Assembly (NCBI GenBank): GCA_964035545.1
Contig: CAXIUT010000230.1
Location: 558,001 to 622,000 of the forward strand
Direction of reading: 5' to 3'
Length of the DNA stretch: 64,000 nt
Source of the DNA: Bugula neritina
Taxonomy: Eukaryota; Bryozoa; Gymnolaemata; Cheilostomatida; Bugulidae
The position numbers and the translations under genes were made by a program. This document shows positions 14,058-30,300 of the stretch, in pieces; the first letter of the stretch is position 1; every line of letters begins with the position of its first letter. The notes under the pieces are model-generated. The model saw only the letters and a list, made by a program, of their open reading frames with translations. It searched no databases and was not told the DNA's origin.

Positions 14058-17000
14058 AAACTATAACACATTGAAAATACTGCAACATACTGAAATACAC
14101 TGCAACACACCCAAATATACTGCAAAATAAAACAACATACTGAAATACACTGTAACATATTGAAATACACTGTAACACATTGAAATATACTGCAACATAC
14201 CGAGATATATTGTAAACTACTGAAATATACTGTAACACATTGAAAAATACTGCAACATACTGAAATTTACTGCGACACATTGCAATATACTGTAACATAC
14301 TGAAATATGCTGTAGCACACTGAAATACACTGCAACTCACTGAAATATACTGCAAAATACTGAAATACACTAAAACATATTGAAAAATACTGCAACATAC
14401 TGAAATACACTGTAACATACTGAAATACACTGCCAAATACTACAACATATTGAAATACACTGCAACGAACCTAAATGTACGGTAAGATACTGAAATATAC
14501 TGTAACACATTAAAAAGTACAGCAACATACTGAAAGATACTGCAAGATACTGCAACATACTAAAATACACTGGAACATAATGAAATACACTGCAACAAAT
14601 TGAAGTATACTGCAACACACCGAAACATACGGCAACATACTGAAATATACTGCGACAGATTGAAATGTACAGCAACATACTGAAATATACTGCGACACAT
14701 TGCAATATACTGCAACATACTGAAATACGCGGTAATATATTGAAATACACTGCAACACATTGAAATATACTGTGACTCGCTGAAATATAGTGTAATATAC
14801 GGAAATGTATTGTAACATACTGGAACATACTGTAACACACTGAAGTATACTGCAACATACTGAAATGCAGTGCTACATACTGAAATATACTGCAACATAC
14901 TGCAACACACTGAAATACACTGTAACATACTGAAATACACTGCAACATACTACAACATACTGAAATACACTGCTACATACTGAAATATACTACTACATAC
15001 TGCAACATTTGGCAACATACTGAAATATACTGCGACACATTGCAATATACTGAAACATACTGAAATATGCTGTAGCACACTGAAATACACTGCAACTCAC
15101 TGAAATATACTGCAACATACTGAAATACACTGTGACATACTGAAATATACTGCGACATACTGCTCCATACTGAAATACACTGTAACATACTGAAATACAC
15201 TGCAACACATTGAAATATACTGCAAAATACTGAAATACACTGCTACATACTGAAATATACTGCAACACACTGCAACATACTGCAACATACTGAAATATAC
15301 TGCGACACATTGCAATATACTCTAACATACTGAAATACAGTGCTACATACTGAAATATACTGCAACATACCGAAATACACTGTAACATGTTGAAATATAC
15401 TGCAACATACCTAAATATACGGTAATATACCAAAATATACTGTAACACATTGAAAAATACTGCAACATACTGAAATACACTGCAACCTCTGAAAAACACT
15501 GCAAAATACTGTAACACACTCAAATATACTGCAAAACACCGAAATACACTGCTACATACTGAAATATACTGCAACACACTGCAACATACTGCAACATACT
15601 AAAATATACTGCAACATACTGAAATACACTGCAAAATACTGAAATACACTGTAACATACTGAAATATACTGCGACACATTGCAATATACTGTAACATACT
15701 GAAATATGCTGTAGCACACTGAAATACACTGAAACTCACTGAAATATACTGCAACATACTGAAATACACTGCAAAATACTACAACATATTGAAATACACT
15801 GCAATACATTGAAATATACTGCAACATACCTAAATATACGGTAATATACTGCAATACACTGTAACACATTGAAAAATACTGCAAAATACCGAAATACACT
15901 GCAACATACTACAACATACTGAAATACGCTGTAATACATTGAAATACACTGCAACACATTGAAATATACTGTAACTCGCTGAAACATACTGTAACTCACT
16001 GAAATATAGTGTAATATACGGAAATGTACTGTAAAATACTGGAATATACTGTAACACACTGAAATATACTGCAACATAATGAAATACACTGTAACATACT
16101 GAAATACACTGCAACATCCCGCAACATATTGAAATACACTGCAGCACACTGCAACATACTGCAACATACTAAAATATACTGCAACATACTGAAATACACT
16201 GCAAAATACTGAAATACACTGTAACATACTGAAATATACTGCAACATACTGAAATACACTGCTACATACTGAAATATACTGCAACATACTGCAACATACT
16301 AAAATACACTGCAACATATTGAAATACACTGCAACACATTGAAATATACGGCAAAATACTGAAATACACTGCTACATACTGAAATACACTGCAACACACT
16401 GCAACATACTGCAACATACTAAAATATACTGCAACATACTGAAATACACTGCAAAATACTGAAATACACTGTAACATACTGAAATATACTGCAACATACT
16501 GAAGTACACTCCTACATACTGAAATATACTGCAACTCACTGCAACATACTGCAACATACTAAAATACACTGTAACATATTGAAATACACTGCAACACATT
16601 GAAATATACTGCAAAATACTGAAATACACTGCTACACACTGAAATATACTGCAACACACGGCAACATACTGCAACATACTAAAATATACTGCAACATACT
16701 GAAATACACTGCAAAATACTGAAATACACTGTAACATACTGAAATATACTGCAACATACTGAAATATACTGCTACATACTGAAATATACAGCAACACACT
16801 GCAACATACTGCAACATACTAAAATACACTGTAACATAATGAAATACACTGCAACATACTGAAATACACTGCAAAATACTGAAATACACTGTAACATACT
16901 GAAATATACTGCAACATACTGAAATACACTGCTACATACTGAAATATACGGCAACACACTGCAACATACTGAAACATACTGAAATACACTGTAACATACT

Positions 17001-18724
17001 GAAATTCACTGCAACATACTACAACATTTTGAAATACACTGCAACACATTGAAATGTACTGCAACATACCTAAATATACGGTAATATACCAAAATACACT
17101 GTAACATAATGAAAAATACTGCAACATACTGAAACACACTTCAACACACTGAAAAACACTGCAAAATACTGTAACACACTGAATGATACTGCAAAATACT
17201 GAAATACACTGCTACATACTGAAATATACTGCAACACACTGCAACATACTGCAACATACTAAAATATACTGCAACATACTGAAATACACTGCAAAATACT
17301 GAAATACACTGTAACATACTGAAATACACTGCAAAATACTACAACATATTGAAATACACTGCAATACATTGAAGTATACTGCAACATACCTAAATATACG
17401 GTAATATACTGAAATATACTGTAACACATTGAAAAATACTGCAAAATACTGAAATACACTGCAACATACTACAACATACTGAAATACGCTGTAATATATT
17501 GAAATACACTGCAACACATTGAAATATACTGTAACTCGCTGAAACATACTGTAACTCACTGAAATATAGTGTAATATACGGAAATGTACTGTAAAATAAA
17601 GGAATATACTGTAACACACTGAAATATACTGCAACATAATTAAATACACTGTAACATACTGAAATACACTGCAACATCCCACAACATATTGAAATACACT
17701 GCAGCACACTGCAACATACTAAAATATACTGCAACATACTGAAATACACTGCAAAATACTGAAATATACTGCAACATACTGCAACATACTAAAATACACT
17801 GTAACATATTGAAATACACTGCAACACATTGAAATATATGGCAAAATACTGAAATACACTGCTACATACTGAAATATACTGCAACACACTGCAACATACT
17901 GCAACATACTAACATTTACTGCAACATACTGAAATACACTGCAGAATACTGAAATACACTGTAACATACTGAAATATACTGCGACACATTGCAATATACT
18001 GTAACATACTGAAATATGCTGTAGCACATTGAAATACACTGCAACTCACTGAAATATACTGCAACATACTGAAATACACTGTAACATATTGAAATACACT
18101 GCAACATACTGAAATACAGTGCTACATACTGAAATATACTGCAACATACTGCAACATACTGAAATACACTGTAACAAACTGAAATACACTGCAACATACT
18201 ACAACATTTTGAAACACACTGCAACACATTGAAATATACTGCAACATTCCTAAATATACGGTAATATATCAAAATATACTGTAACACATTGAAAAATACT
18301 GCAACATACTGAAATACACTGCATTACACTGAAAAACATTGCAAAATACTGTAACACACTGAAATATACTGCAAAACACTGAAATACACTGCTACATACT
18401 GAAATATACTGCAACACAGTGCAACATACTGCAACATACTAAAATATACTGCAACATACTGAAATACACTGCAGAATACTGATATACACTGTAACATACT
18501 GAAATACACTGCAAAATACTACAACATTTTGAAATACACTGCAATACATTGAAATATACTGCAACTTACCTAAATATACGGTAATATACTGAAATATACT
18601 GTAATACATTGAAAAATACTACAAAATACTGAAATACACTGCAACATACTACAACATACTGAAATACGCTGTAATACATTGAATATACTGCAACATATCT
18701 AAATATGCGGTAATATACTGAAAT
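14058..18724. repeat. Higher-order unit U3 (4667 bases)
   Basis: B is at 14058, A at 15484 and D at 18266. The B-to-A distance is 1426, which is 50 less than the usual 1476. A-to-D is 2782 against 3442 in U1 and U2. D-to-B is 459, the spacing shared by most later units. The part from about 15,741 onward is repeated 8617 bases downstream at 24,358. Confidence 0.86.
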
Positions 18725-21700
18725 AAACTATAACACATTGAAAATACTGCAACATACTGAAATACACTGCAACACACCGAAATATACTGCAAAATAAAAC
18801 AACATACTGAAATACACTGTAACATATTGAAATACACTGTAACACATTGAAATATACTGCAACATACCGAGATATATTGTAAACTACTGAAATATACTGT
18901 AACACATTGAAAAATACTGCAACATACTGAAATTTACTGCGACACATTGCAATATACTGTAACATACTGAAATATGCTGTAGCACACTGAAATACACTGC
19001 AACTCACTGAAATATACTGCAAAATACTGAAATACACTAAAACATATTGAAAAATAATGCAACATACTGAAATACACTGTAACATACTGAAATACACTGC
19101 CAAATACTACAACATATTGAAATACACTGCAACGAACCTAAATGTACGGTAAGATACTGAAATATACTGTAACACATTAAAAAGTACAGCAACATACTGA
19201 AAGATACTGCAAGATACTGCAACATACTAAAATACACTGTAACATAATGAAACACACTGCAACATACTGCATTATACTGACATACACTGGAACATAATGA
19301 AATACACTGCAACAAATTGAAGTATACTGCAACACACCGAAACATACGGCAACATACTGAAATATACTGCGACAGATTGAAATGTACAGCAACATACTGA
19401 AATATACTGCGACACATTGCAATATACTGCAACATACTGAAATACGCGGTAATATATTGAAATACACTGCAACACATTGAAATATACTGTAACTCGCTGA
19501 AATATAGTGTAATATACGGAAATGTACTGTAACATACTGGAACATACTGTAACACACTGAAGTATACTGCAACATACTGAAATGCAGTGCTACATACTGA
19601 AATATACTGCAACATACTGCAACATACTGAAATACACTGTAACATACTGAAATACACTGCAACATACTACAACATACTGAAATACACTGCTACATACTGA
19701 AATATACTACTACATACTGCAACATTTGGCAACATACTGAAATATACTGCGACACATTGCAATATACTGAAACATACTGAAATATGCTGTAGCACACTGA
19801 AATACACTGCAACTCACTGAAATATACTGCAACATACTGAAATACACTGTGACATACTGAAATATACTGCGACATACTGCACCATACTGAAATACACTGT
19901 AACATACTGAAATACACTGCAACACATTAAAATATACTGCAAAATACTGAAATACACTGCTACATACTGAAATATACTGCAACACACTGCAACATACTGC
20001 AACATACTGAAATATACTGCGACACATTGCAATATACTCTAACATACTGAAATACAGTGCTACATACTGAAATATACTGCAACATACCGAAATACATTGT
20101 AACATGTTGAAATATACTGCAACATACCTAAATATACGGTAATATACCAAAATATACTGTAACACATTGAAAAATACTGCAACATACTGAAATACACTGC
20201 AACCTCTGAAAAACACTGCAAAATACTTTAACACACTCAAATATACTGCAAAACACCGAAATACACTGCTACATACTGAAATATACTGCAACACACTGCA
20301 ACATACTGCAACATACTGAAATATACTGCAACATACTGAAATACACTGCAAAATACTGAAATACACTGTAACATACTGAAATATACTGCGACACATTGCA
20401 ATATACTGTAACATACTGAAATATGCTGTAGCACACTGAAATACACTGAAACTCACTGAAATATACTGCAACATACTGAAATGCACTGTAACATATTGAA
20501 ATATACTGCAACATACTGCAACATACTGAAATACACTGGAACATATTGAAATACACTGCAACAAATTGAAGTATACTGCAACACACTGAAACACACTGAA
20601 ATACACCGCAAAACACTACAACATACTGAAACATACTGCAACATACTGAAATACACTACTACATACTGGAATATACTGCAACATACTGCACCATACTGAA
20701 ATACACTGTAACATACTGAAATACACTGCAACATAATACAATATATTGAAATACACTGCGACACATTGAAATATACTGCAACATACTGAAATATACTGCG
20801 ACAAATTGCAATATACTGTAACATACTGAAATATGCTGTAGCACATTGAAATACACTGCAACTCACTGAAATACACTGCAACATACTGAAACACAGTGCT
20901 ACATACTGAAATATACTGCAACATACTGCAACATACTGAAATACACTGTAACATACTGAAATTCACTGCAACATACTACAACATTTTGAAATACACTGCA
21001 GCACCTTGAAATATACTGCAACATACCTAAATATACGGTAATAGACCAAAATATACTGTAACATCTTGAAAAATACTGCAACATACTGAAATACACTTCA
21101 ACACACTGAAAAACACTGCAAAATACTGTAACACACTGAAATATACTGCAAAACACTGAAATACACTGCTACATACTGAAATATACTGCAACACAGTGCA
21201 ACATACTGCAACATACTGAAATATACTGCAACATACTGAAATACACTGCAAAATACTGAAATACACTGTAAAATACTGAAATACACTGCAAAATACTACA
21301 ACATACTGAAATACACTGCAATACATTGAAAAATACTGCAAAATACCGAAATACACTGCAACATACTACAACATACTGAAATACGCTGTAATACATTGAA
21401 ATACACTGCAACACATTGAAATATACTCTAACTCGCTGAAACATACTGTAACTCACTGAAATATAGTGTAATATACGGAAATATACTGTAAAATACTGGA
21501 ATATACTGTAACACACTGAAATATACTGCAACATAATGAAATACACTGTAACATACTGAAATACACTGCAACATCCCGCAACATATTGAAATACACTGCA
21601 GCACACTGCAACATACTGCAACATACTAACATATACTGCAACATACTGAAATACACTGCAAAATACTGAAATACACTGTAACATACTGAAATATACTGCA

Positions 21701-23880
21701 ACATACTGAAATACACTGCTACGTACTGAAATATACTGCAACATACTGCAACATACTAAAATACACTGTAACATATTGAAATACACTGCAACACATTGAA
21801 ATATACGGCAAAATACTGAAATACACTGCTACATACTGAAATATACTGCAACACACTGCAACATACTGCAACATACTAAAATTTACTGCAACATACTGAA
21901 ATACACTGCAGAATACTGAAATACACTGTAACATACTGAAATATACTGCAAAATACTGAAATACACTGCTACATACTGAAAAATACTGCAACACACTGCG
22001 ACATACTGCAACATACTACAACATATTGAAAGACACTGCAACACATTGAAATACACTGTAACATACTGAAATATACTGCAACATACTGAAATATACTGCT
22101 ACATACTGAAATATACAGCAACACACTGCAACATACTGCAACATACTAAAATACACTGTAACATAATGAAATACACTGCAACATACTGAAATACACTGCA
22201 AAATACTGAAATACACTGTAACATACTGAAATATACTGCAACATACTGAAATACACTGCTACATACTGAAATATACGGCAACACACTGCAACATACTGAA
22301 ACATACTGAAATACACTGTAACATACTGAAATTCACTGCAACATACTACAACATTTTGAAATACACTGCAACACATTGAAATATACTGCAACATACCTAA
22401 ATATACGGTAATATACCAAAATACACTGTAACATAATGAAAAATACTGCAACATACTGAAATACACTTCAACACACTGAAAAACACTGCAAAATACTGTA
22501 ACACACTGAATGATACTGCAAAATACTGAAATACACTGCTACATACTGAAATATACTGCAACACACTGCAACATACTGCAACATACTAAAATATGCTGCA
22601 ACATACTGAAATACACTGCAAAATACTGAAATACACTGTAACATACTGAAATACACTGCAAAATACTACAACATATTGAAATACACTGCAATACATTGAA
22701 GTATACTGCAACATACCTAAATATACGGTAATATACTGAAATATACTGTAACACATTGAAAAATACTGCAAAATACTGAAATACACTGCAACATACTACA
22801 ACATACTGAAATACGCTGTAATACATTGAATTACACTGCAACACATTGAAATAAACTGTAACTCGCTGAAACATACTGTAACTCACTGAAATATAGTGTA
22901 ATATACGGAAATGTACTGTAAAATAATGGAATATACTGTAACACACTGAAATATACTGCAACATAATGAAATACACTGTAACATACTGAAATACACTGCA
23001 ACATCCCGCAACATATTGAAATACACTGCAGCACACTGCAACATACTAAAATATACTGCAACATACTGAAATACACTGCAAAATACTGAAATATACTGCA
23101 ACATACTGCAACATACTAAAATACACTGTAACATATTGAAATACACTGCAACACATTGAAATATACGGCAAAATACTGAAATACACTGCAACATACTAAA
23201 ATATACTGCAACATACTGAAATACACTGCAACATACTAAAATTTACTGCAACATACTGAAATACACTGCAGAATACTGAAATACACTGTAACATACTGAA
23301 ATATACTGCGACACATTGCAATATACTGTAACATACTGAAATATGCTGTAGCACATTGAAATACACTGCAACTCACTGAAATATACTGCAACATACTGAA
23401 ATACACTGTAACATATTGAAATACACTGCAACATACTGAAATACAGTGCTACATACTGAAATATACTGCAACATACTGCAACATACTGAAATACACTGTA
23501 ACAAACTGAAATACACTGCAACATACTACAACATTTTGAAACACACTGCAACACATTGAAATATACTGCAACATTCCTAAATATACGGTAATATATCAAA
23601 ATATACTGTAACACATTGAAAAATACTGCAACATACTGAAATACACTGCATTACACTGAAAAACATTGCAAAATACTGTAACACACTGAAATATACTGCA
23701 AAACACTGAAATACACTGCTACATACTGAAATATACTGCAACACAGTGCAACATACTACAACATACTAAAATATACTGCAACATACTGAAATACACTGCA
23801 GAATACTGATATACACTGTAACATACTGAAATACACTGCAAAATACTACAACATTTTGAAATACACTGCAATACATTGAA
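15741..23880. repeat. First copy of an approximately 8.2-kb segmental duplication
   Basis: The sequence from about 15,741 matches 24,358 onward at an offset of 8617. The offset drops to 8407 after a 210-base deletion in the second copy and becomes 8687 after a 280-base difference near 22,017. The match ends near 23,880/32,567, where this copy goes on with 'gcaatgtactgaaatat' and the other with 'gcaacttacctaaatat'. B, A and both D landmarks are carried along. Confidence 0.82.
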
Positions 23881-26800
23881 ATATACTGCAATGTACTGAA
23901 ATATATGGTAAACTACTGCAATATACTGTCACACATTGAAAAATACTGACACATACTGAAATATACTGCGACACAGTGCAATATACTGTAACATACTGAA
24001 ATATGCTGTAGCACACTGAAATACACTGCAACTCACTGAAATATACTGCAACATACTGAAATACACTGTAACATATTGAAATATACTGCAACACACTGCA
24101 ATACACTGCAACATACTACAACATATTGAAAGACACTGCAACACATTGAAATATACTGCAACATACCTAAATATACGGTAATATACCAAAATAAACTGTT
24201 ACACATTGAAAAATACTGCAACATACTGAAATACACTGCATTACACTGAAAAACATTGCAAAATACTGTAACACACTGAAATATACTGCAAAACACTGAA
24301 ATACACTGCTACATACTGAAATATACTGCAACACAGTGCAACATACTGCAACATACTAAAATATACTGCAACATACTGAAATACACTGCAAAATACTACA
24401 ACATATTGAAATACACTGCAATACATTGAAATATACTGCAACATACCTAAATATACGGTAATATACTGCAATACACTGTAACACATTGAAAAATACTGCA
24501 AAATACCGAAATACACTGCAACATACTACAACATACTGAAATACGCTGTAATACATTGAAATACACTGCAACACATTGAAATATACTGTAACTCGCTGAA
24601 ACATACTGTAACTCACTGAAATATAGTGTAATATACGGAAATGTACTGTAAAATACTGGAATATACTGTAACACACTGAAATATACTGCAACATAATGAA
24701 ATACACTGTAACATACTGAAATACACTGCACCATCCTGCAACATATTGAAATACACTGCAGCACACTGCAACATACTGCAACATACTAAAATATACTGCA
24801 ACATACTGAAATACACTGCAAAATACTGAAATACACTGTAACATACTGAAATATACTGCAACATACTGAAATACACTGCTACATACTGAAATATACTGCA
24901 ACATACTGCAACATACTAAAATACACTGCAACATATTGAAATACACTGCAACACATTGAAATATACGGCAAAATACTGAAATACACTGCTACATACTGAA
25001 ATACACTGCAACACACTGCAACATACTGCAACATGCTAAAATATACTGCAACATACTGAAATACACTGCAAAATACTGAAATACACTGTAACATACTGAA
25101 ATATACTGCAACATACTGAAGTACACTCCTACATACTGAAATATACTGCAACTCACTGCAACATACTGCAACATACTAAAATACACTGTAACATATTGAA
25201 ATACACTGCAACACATTGAAATATACTGCAAAATACTGAAATACACTGCTACACACTGAAATATACTGCAACACACGGCAACATACTGCAACATACTAAA
25301 ATATACTGCAACATACTGAAATACACTGCAAAATACTGAAATACACTGTAACATACTGAAATATACTGCAACATACTGAAATATACTGCTACATACTGAA
25401 ATATACAGCAACACACTGCAACATACTGCAACATACTAAAATACACTGTAACATAATGAAATACACTGCAACATACTGAAATACACTGCAAAATACTGAA
25501 ATACACTGTAACATACTGAAATATACTGCAACATACTGAAATACACTGCTACATACTGAAATATACGGCAACACACTGCAACATACTGAAACATACTGAA
25601 ATACACTGTAACATACTGAAATTCACTGCAACATACTACAACATTTTGAAATACACTGCGACACATTGAAATGTACTGCAACATACCTAAATATACGGTA
25701 ATATACCAAAATACACTGTAACATAATGAAAAATACTGCAACATACTGAAACACACTTCAACACACTGAAAAACACTGCAAAATACTGTAACACACTGAA
25801 TGATACTGCAAAATACTGAAATACACTGCTACATACTGAAATATACTGCAACACACTGCAACATACTGCAACATACTAAAATATACTGCAACATACTGAA
25901 ATACACTGCAAAATACTGAAATACACTGTAACATACTGAAATACACTGCAAAATACTACAACATATTGAAATACACTGCAATACATTGAAGTATACTGCA
26001 ACATACCTAAATATACGGTAATATACTGAAATATACTGTAACACATTGAAAAATACTGCAAAATACTGAAATACACTGCAACATACTACAACATACTGAA
26101 ATACGCTGTAATACATTGAAATACACTGCAACACATTGAAATATACTATAACTCGCTGAAACATACTGTAACTCACTGAAATATAGTGTAATATACGGAA
26201 ATGTACTGTAAAATAAAGGAATATACTGTAACACACTGAAATATACTGCAACATAATTAAATACACTGTAACATACTGAAATACACTGCAACATCCCACA
26301 ACATATTGAAATACACTGCAGCACACTGCAACATACTAAAATATACTGCAACATACTGAAATACACTGCAAAATACTGAAATATACTGCAACATACTGCA
26401 ACATACTAAAATACACTGTAACATATTGAAATACACTGCAACACATTGAAATATATGGCAAAATACTGAAATACACTGCTACATACTGAAATATACTGCA
26501 ACACACTGCAACATACTGCAACATACTAACATTTACTGCAACATACTGAAATACACTGCAGAATACTGAAATACACTGTAACATACTGAAATATACTGCG
26601 ACACATTGCAATATACTGTAACATACTGAAATATGCTGTAGCACATTGAAATACACTGCAACTCACTGAAATATACTGCAACATACTGAAATACACTGTA
26701 ACATATTGAAATACACTGCAACATACTGAAATACAGTGCTACATACTGAAATATACTGCAACATACTGCAACATACTGAAATACACTGTAACAAACTGAA

Positions 26801-27341
26801 ATACACTGCAACATACTACAACATTTTGAAACACACTGCAACACATTGAAATATACTGCAACATTCCTAAATATACGGTAATATATCAAAATATACTGTA
26901 ACACATTGAAAAATACTGCAACATACTGAAATACACTGCATTACACTGAAAAACATTGCAAAATACTGTAACACACTGAAATATACTGCAAAACACTGAA
27001 ATACACTGCTACATACTGAAATATACTGCAACACAGTGCAACATACTGCAACATACTAAAATATACTGCAACATACTGAAATACACTGCAGAATACTGAT
27101 ATACACTGTAACATACTGAAATACACTGCAAAATACTACAACATTTTGAAATACACTGCAATACATTGAAATATACTGCAACTTACCTAAATATACGGTA
27201 ATATACTGAAATATACTGTAACACATTGAAAAATACTACAAAATACTGAAATACACTGCAACATACTACAACATACTGAAATACGCTGTAATACATTGAA
27301 TATACTGCAACATATCTAAATATGCGGTAATATACTGAAAT
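18725..27341. repeat. Higher-order unit U4 (8617 bases, composite with two D landmarks)
   Basis: B is at 18725, A at 20201, a first D at 23593 and a second D at 26883. No B follows the first D. A filler of about 480 bases (23,880-24,357, related to 13,320-13,800) leads into a copy of the tail of U3 beginning near 24,358. Compared with U5 this unit lacks 280 bases near 22,017. U4 is therefore one unit plus a re-inserted unit tail, the result of a large duplication. Confidence 0.85.
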
Positions 27342-30300
27342 AAACTATAACACATTGAAAATACTGCAACATACTGAAATACACTGCAACACACCGAAAT
27401 ATACTGCAAAATAAAACAACATACTGTAATACACTGTAACATATTGAAATACACTGTAACACATTGAAATATACTGCAACATACCGAGATATATTGTAAA
27501 CTACTGAAATATACTGTAACACATTGAAAAATACTGCAACATACTGAAATTTACTGCGACACATTGCAATATACTGTAACATACTGAAATATGCTGTAGC
27601 ACACTGAAATACACTGCAACTCACTGAAATATACTGCAAAATACTGAAATACACTAAAACATATTGAAAAATACTGCAACATACTGAAATACACTGTAAC
27701 ATACTGAAATACACTGCCAAATACTACAACATATTGAAATACACTGCAACGAACCTAAATGTACGGTAAGATACTGAAATATACTGTAACACATTAAAAA
27801 GTACAGCAACATACTGAAAGATACTGCAAGATACTGCAACATACTAAAATACACTGTAACATAATGAAACACACTGCAACATCCTGCATTATACTGACAT
27901 ACACTGGAACATAATGAAATACACTGCAACAAATTGAAGTGTACTGCAACACAACGAAACATACGGCAACATACTGAAATATACTGCGACAGATTGAAAT
28001 GTACAGCAACATACTGAAATATACTGCGACACATTGCAATATACTGCAACATACTGAAATACGCGGTAATATATTGAAATACACTGCAACACATTGAAAT
28101 ATACTGTAACTCGCTGAAATATAGTGTAATATACGGAAATGTACTGTAACATACTGGAACATACTGTAACACACTGAAGTATACTGCAACATACTGAAAT
28201 GCAGTGCTACATACTGAAATATACTGCAACATACTGCAACATACTGAAATACACTGTAACATACTGAAATACACTGCAACATACTACAACATACTGAAAT
28301 ACACTGCTACATACTGAAATATACTACTACATACTGCAACATTTGGCAACATACTGAAATATACTGCGACACATTGCAATATACTGAAACATACTGAAAT
28401 ATGCTGTAGCACACTGAAATACACTGCAACTCACTGAAATATACTCTAACATACTGAAATACAGTGCTACATACTGAAATATACTGCAACATACCGAAAT
28501 ACACTGTAACATGTTGAAATATACTGCAACATACCTAAATATACAGTAATATACCAAAATATACTGTAACACATTGAAAAATACTGCAACATACTGAAAT
28601 ACACTGCAACCTCTGAAAAACACTGCAAAATACTGTAACACACTCAAATATACTGCAAAACACCGAAATACACTGCTACATACTGAAATATACTGCAACA
28701 CACTGCAACATACTGCAACATACTGAAATATACTGCAACATACTGAAATACACTGCAAAATACTGAAATACACTGTAACATACTGAAATATACTGCGACA
28801 CATTGCAATATACTGTAACATACTGAAATATGCTGTAGCACACTGAAATACACTGAAACTCACTGAAATATACTGCAACATACTGAAATGCACTGTAACA
28901 TATTGAAATATACTGCAACATACTGCAACATACTGAAATACACTGGAACATATTGAAATACACTGCAACAAATTGAAGTATACTGCAACACACTGAAACA
29001 CACTGAAATACACCGCAAAACACTACAACATACTGAAACATACTGCAACATACTGAAATACACTACTACATACTGGAATATACTGCAACATACTGCACCA
29101 TACTGAAATACACTGTAACATACTGAAATACACTGCAACATAATACAATATATTGAAATACACTGCGACACATTGAAATATACTGCAACATACTGAAATA
29201 TACTGCGACACATTGCAATATACTGTAACATACTGAAATATGCTGTAGCACATTGAAATACACTGCAACTCACTGAAATACACTGCAACATACTGAAACA
29301 CAGTGCTACATACTGAAATATACTGCAACATACTGCAACAAACTGAAATACACTGTAACATACTGAAATTCACTGCAACATACTACAACATTTTGAAATA
29401 CACTGCAGCACCTTGAAATATACTGCAACATACCTAAATATACGGTAATAGACCAAAATATACTGTAACATCTTGAAAAATACTGCAACATACTGAAATA
29501 CACTTCAACACACTGAAAAACACTGCAAAATACTGTAACACACTGAAATATACTGCAAAACACTGAAATACACTGCTACATACTGAAATATACTGCAACA
29601 CAGTGCAACATACTGCAACATACTGAAATATACTGCAACATACTGAAATACACTGCAAAATACTGAAATACACTGTAACATACTGAAATACACTGCAAAA
29701 TACTACAACATACTGAAATACACTGCAATACATTGAAAAATACTGCAAAATACCGAAATACACTGCAACATACTACAACATACTGAAATACGCTGTAATA
29801 CATTCAAATACACTGCAACACATTGAAATATACTCTAACTCGCTGAAACATACTGTAACTCACTGAAATATAGTGTAATATACGGAAATATACTGTAAAA
29901 CACTGGAATATACTGTAACACACTGAAATATACTGCAACATAATGAAATACACTGTAACATACTGAAATACACTGCAACATCCCGCAACATATTGAAATA
30001 CACTGCAGCACACTGCAACATACTGCAACATACTAACATATACTGCAACATACTGAAATACACTGCAAAATACTGAAATACACTGTAACATACTGAAATA
30101 TACTGCAACATACTGAAATACACTGCTACGTACTGAAATATACTGCAACATACTGCAACATACTAAAATACACTGTAACATATTGAAATACACTGCAACA
30201 CATTGAAATATACGGCAAAATACTGAAATACACTGCTACATACTGAAATATACTGCAACACACTGCAACATACTGCAACATACTAAAATTTACTGCAACA

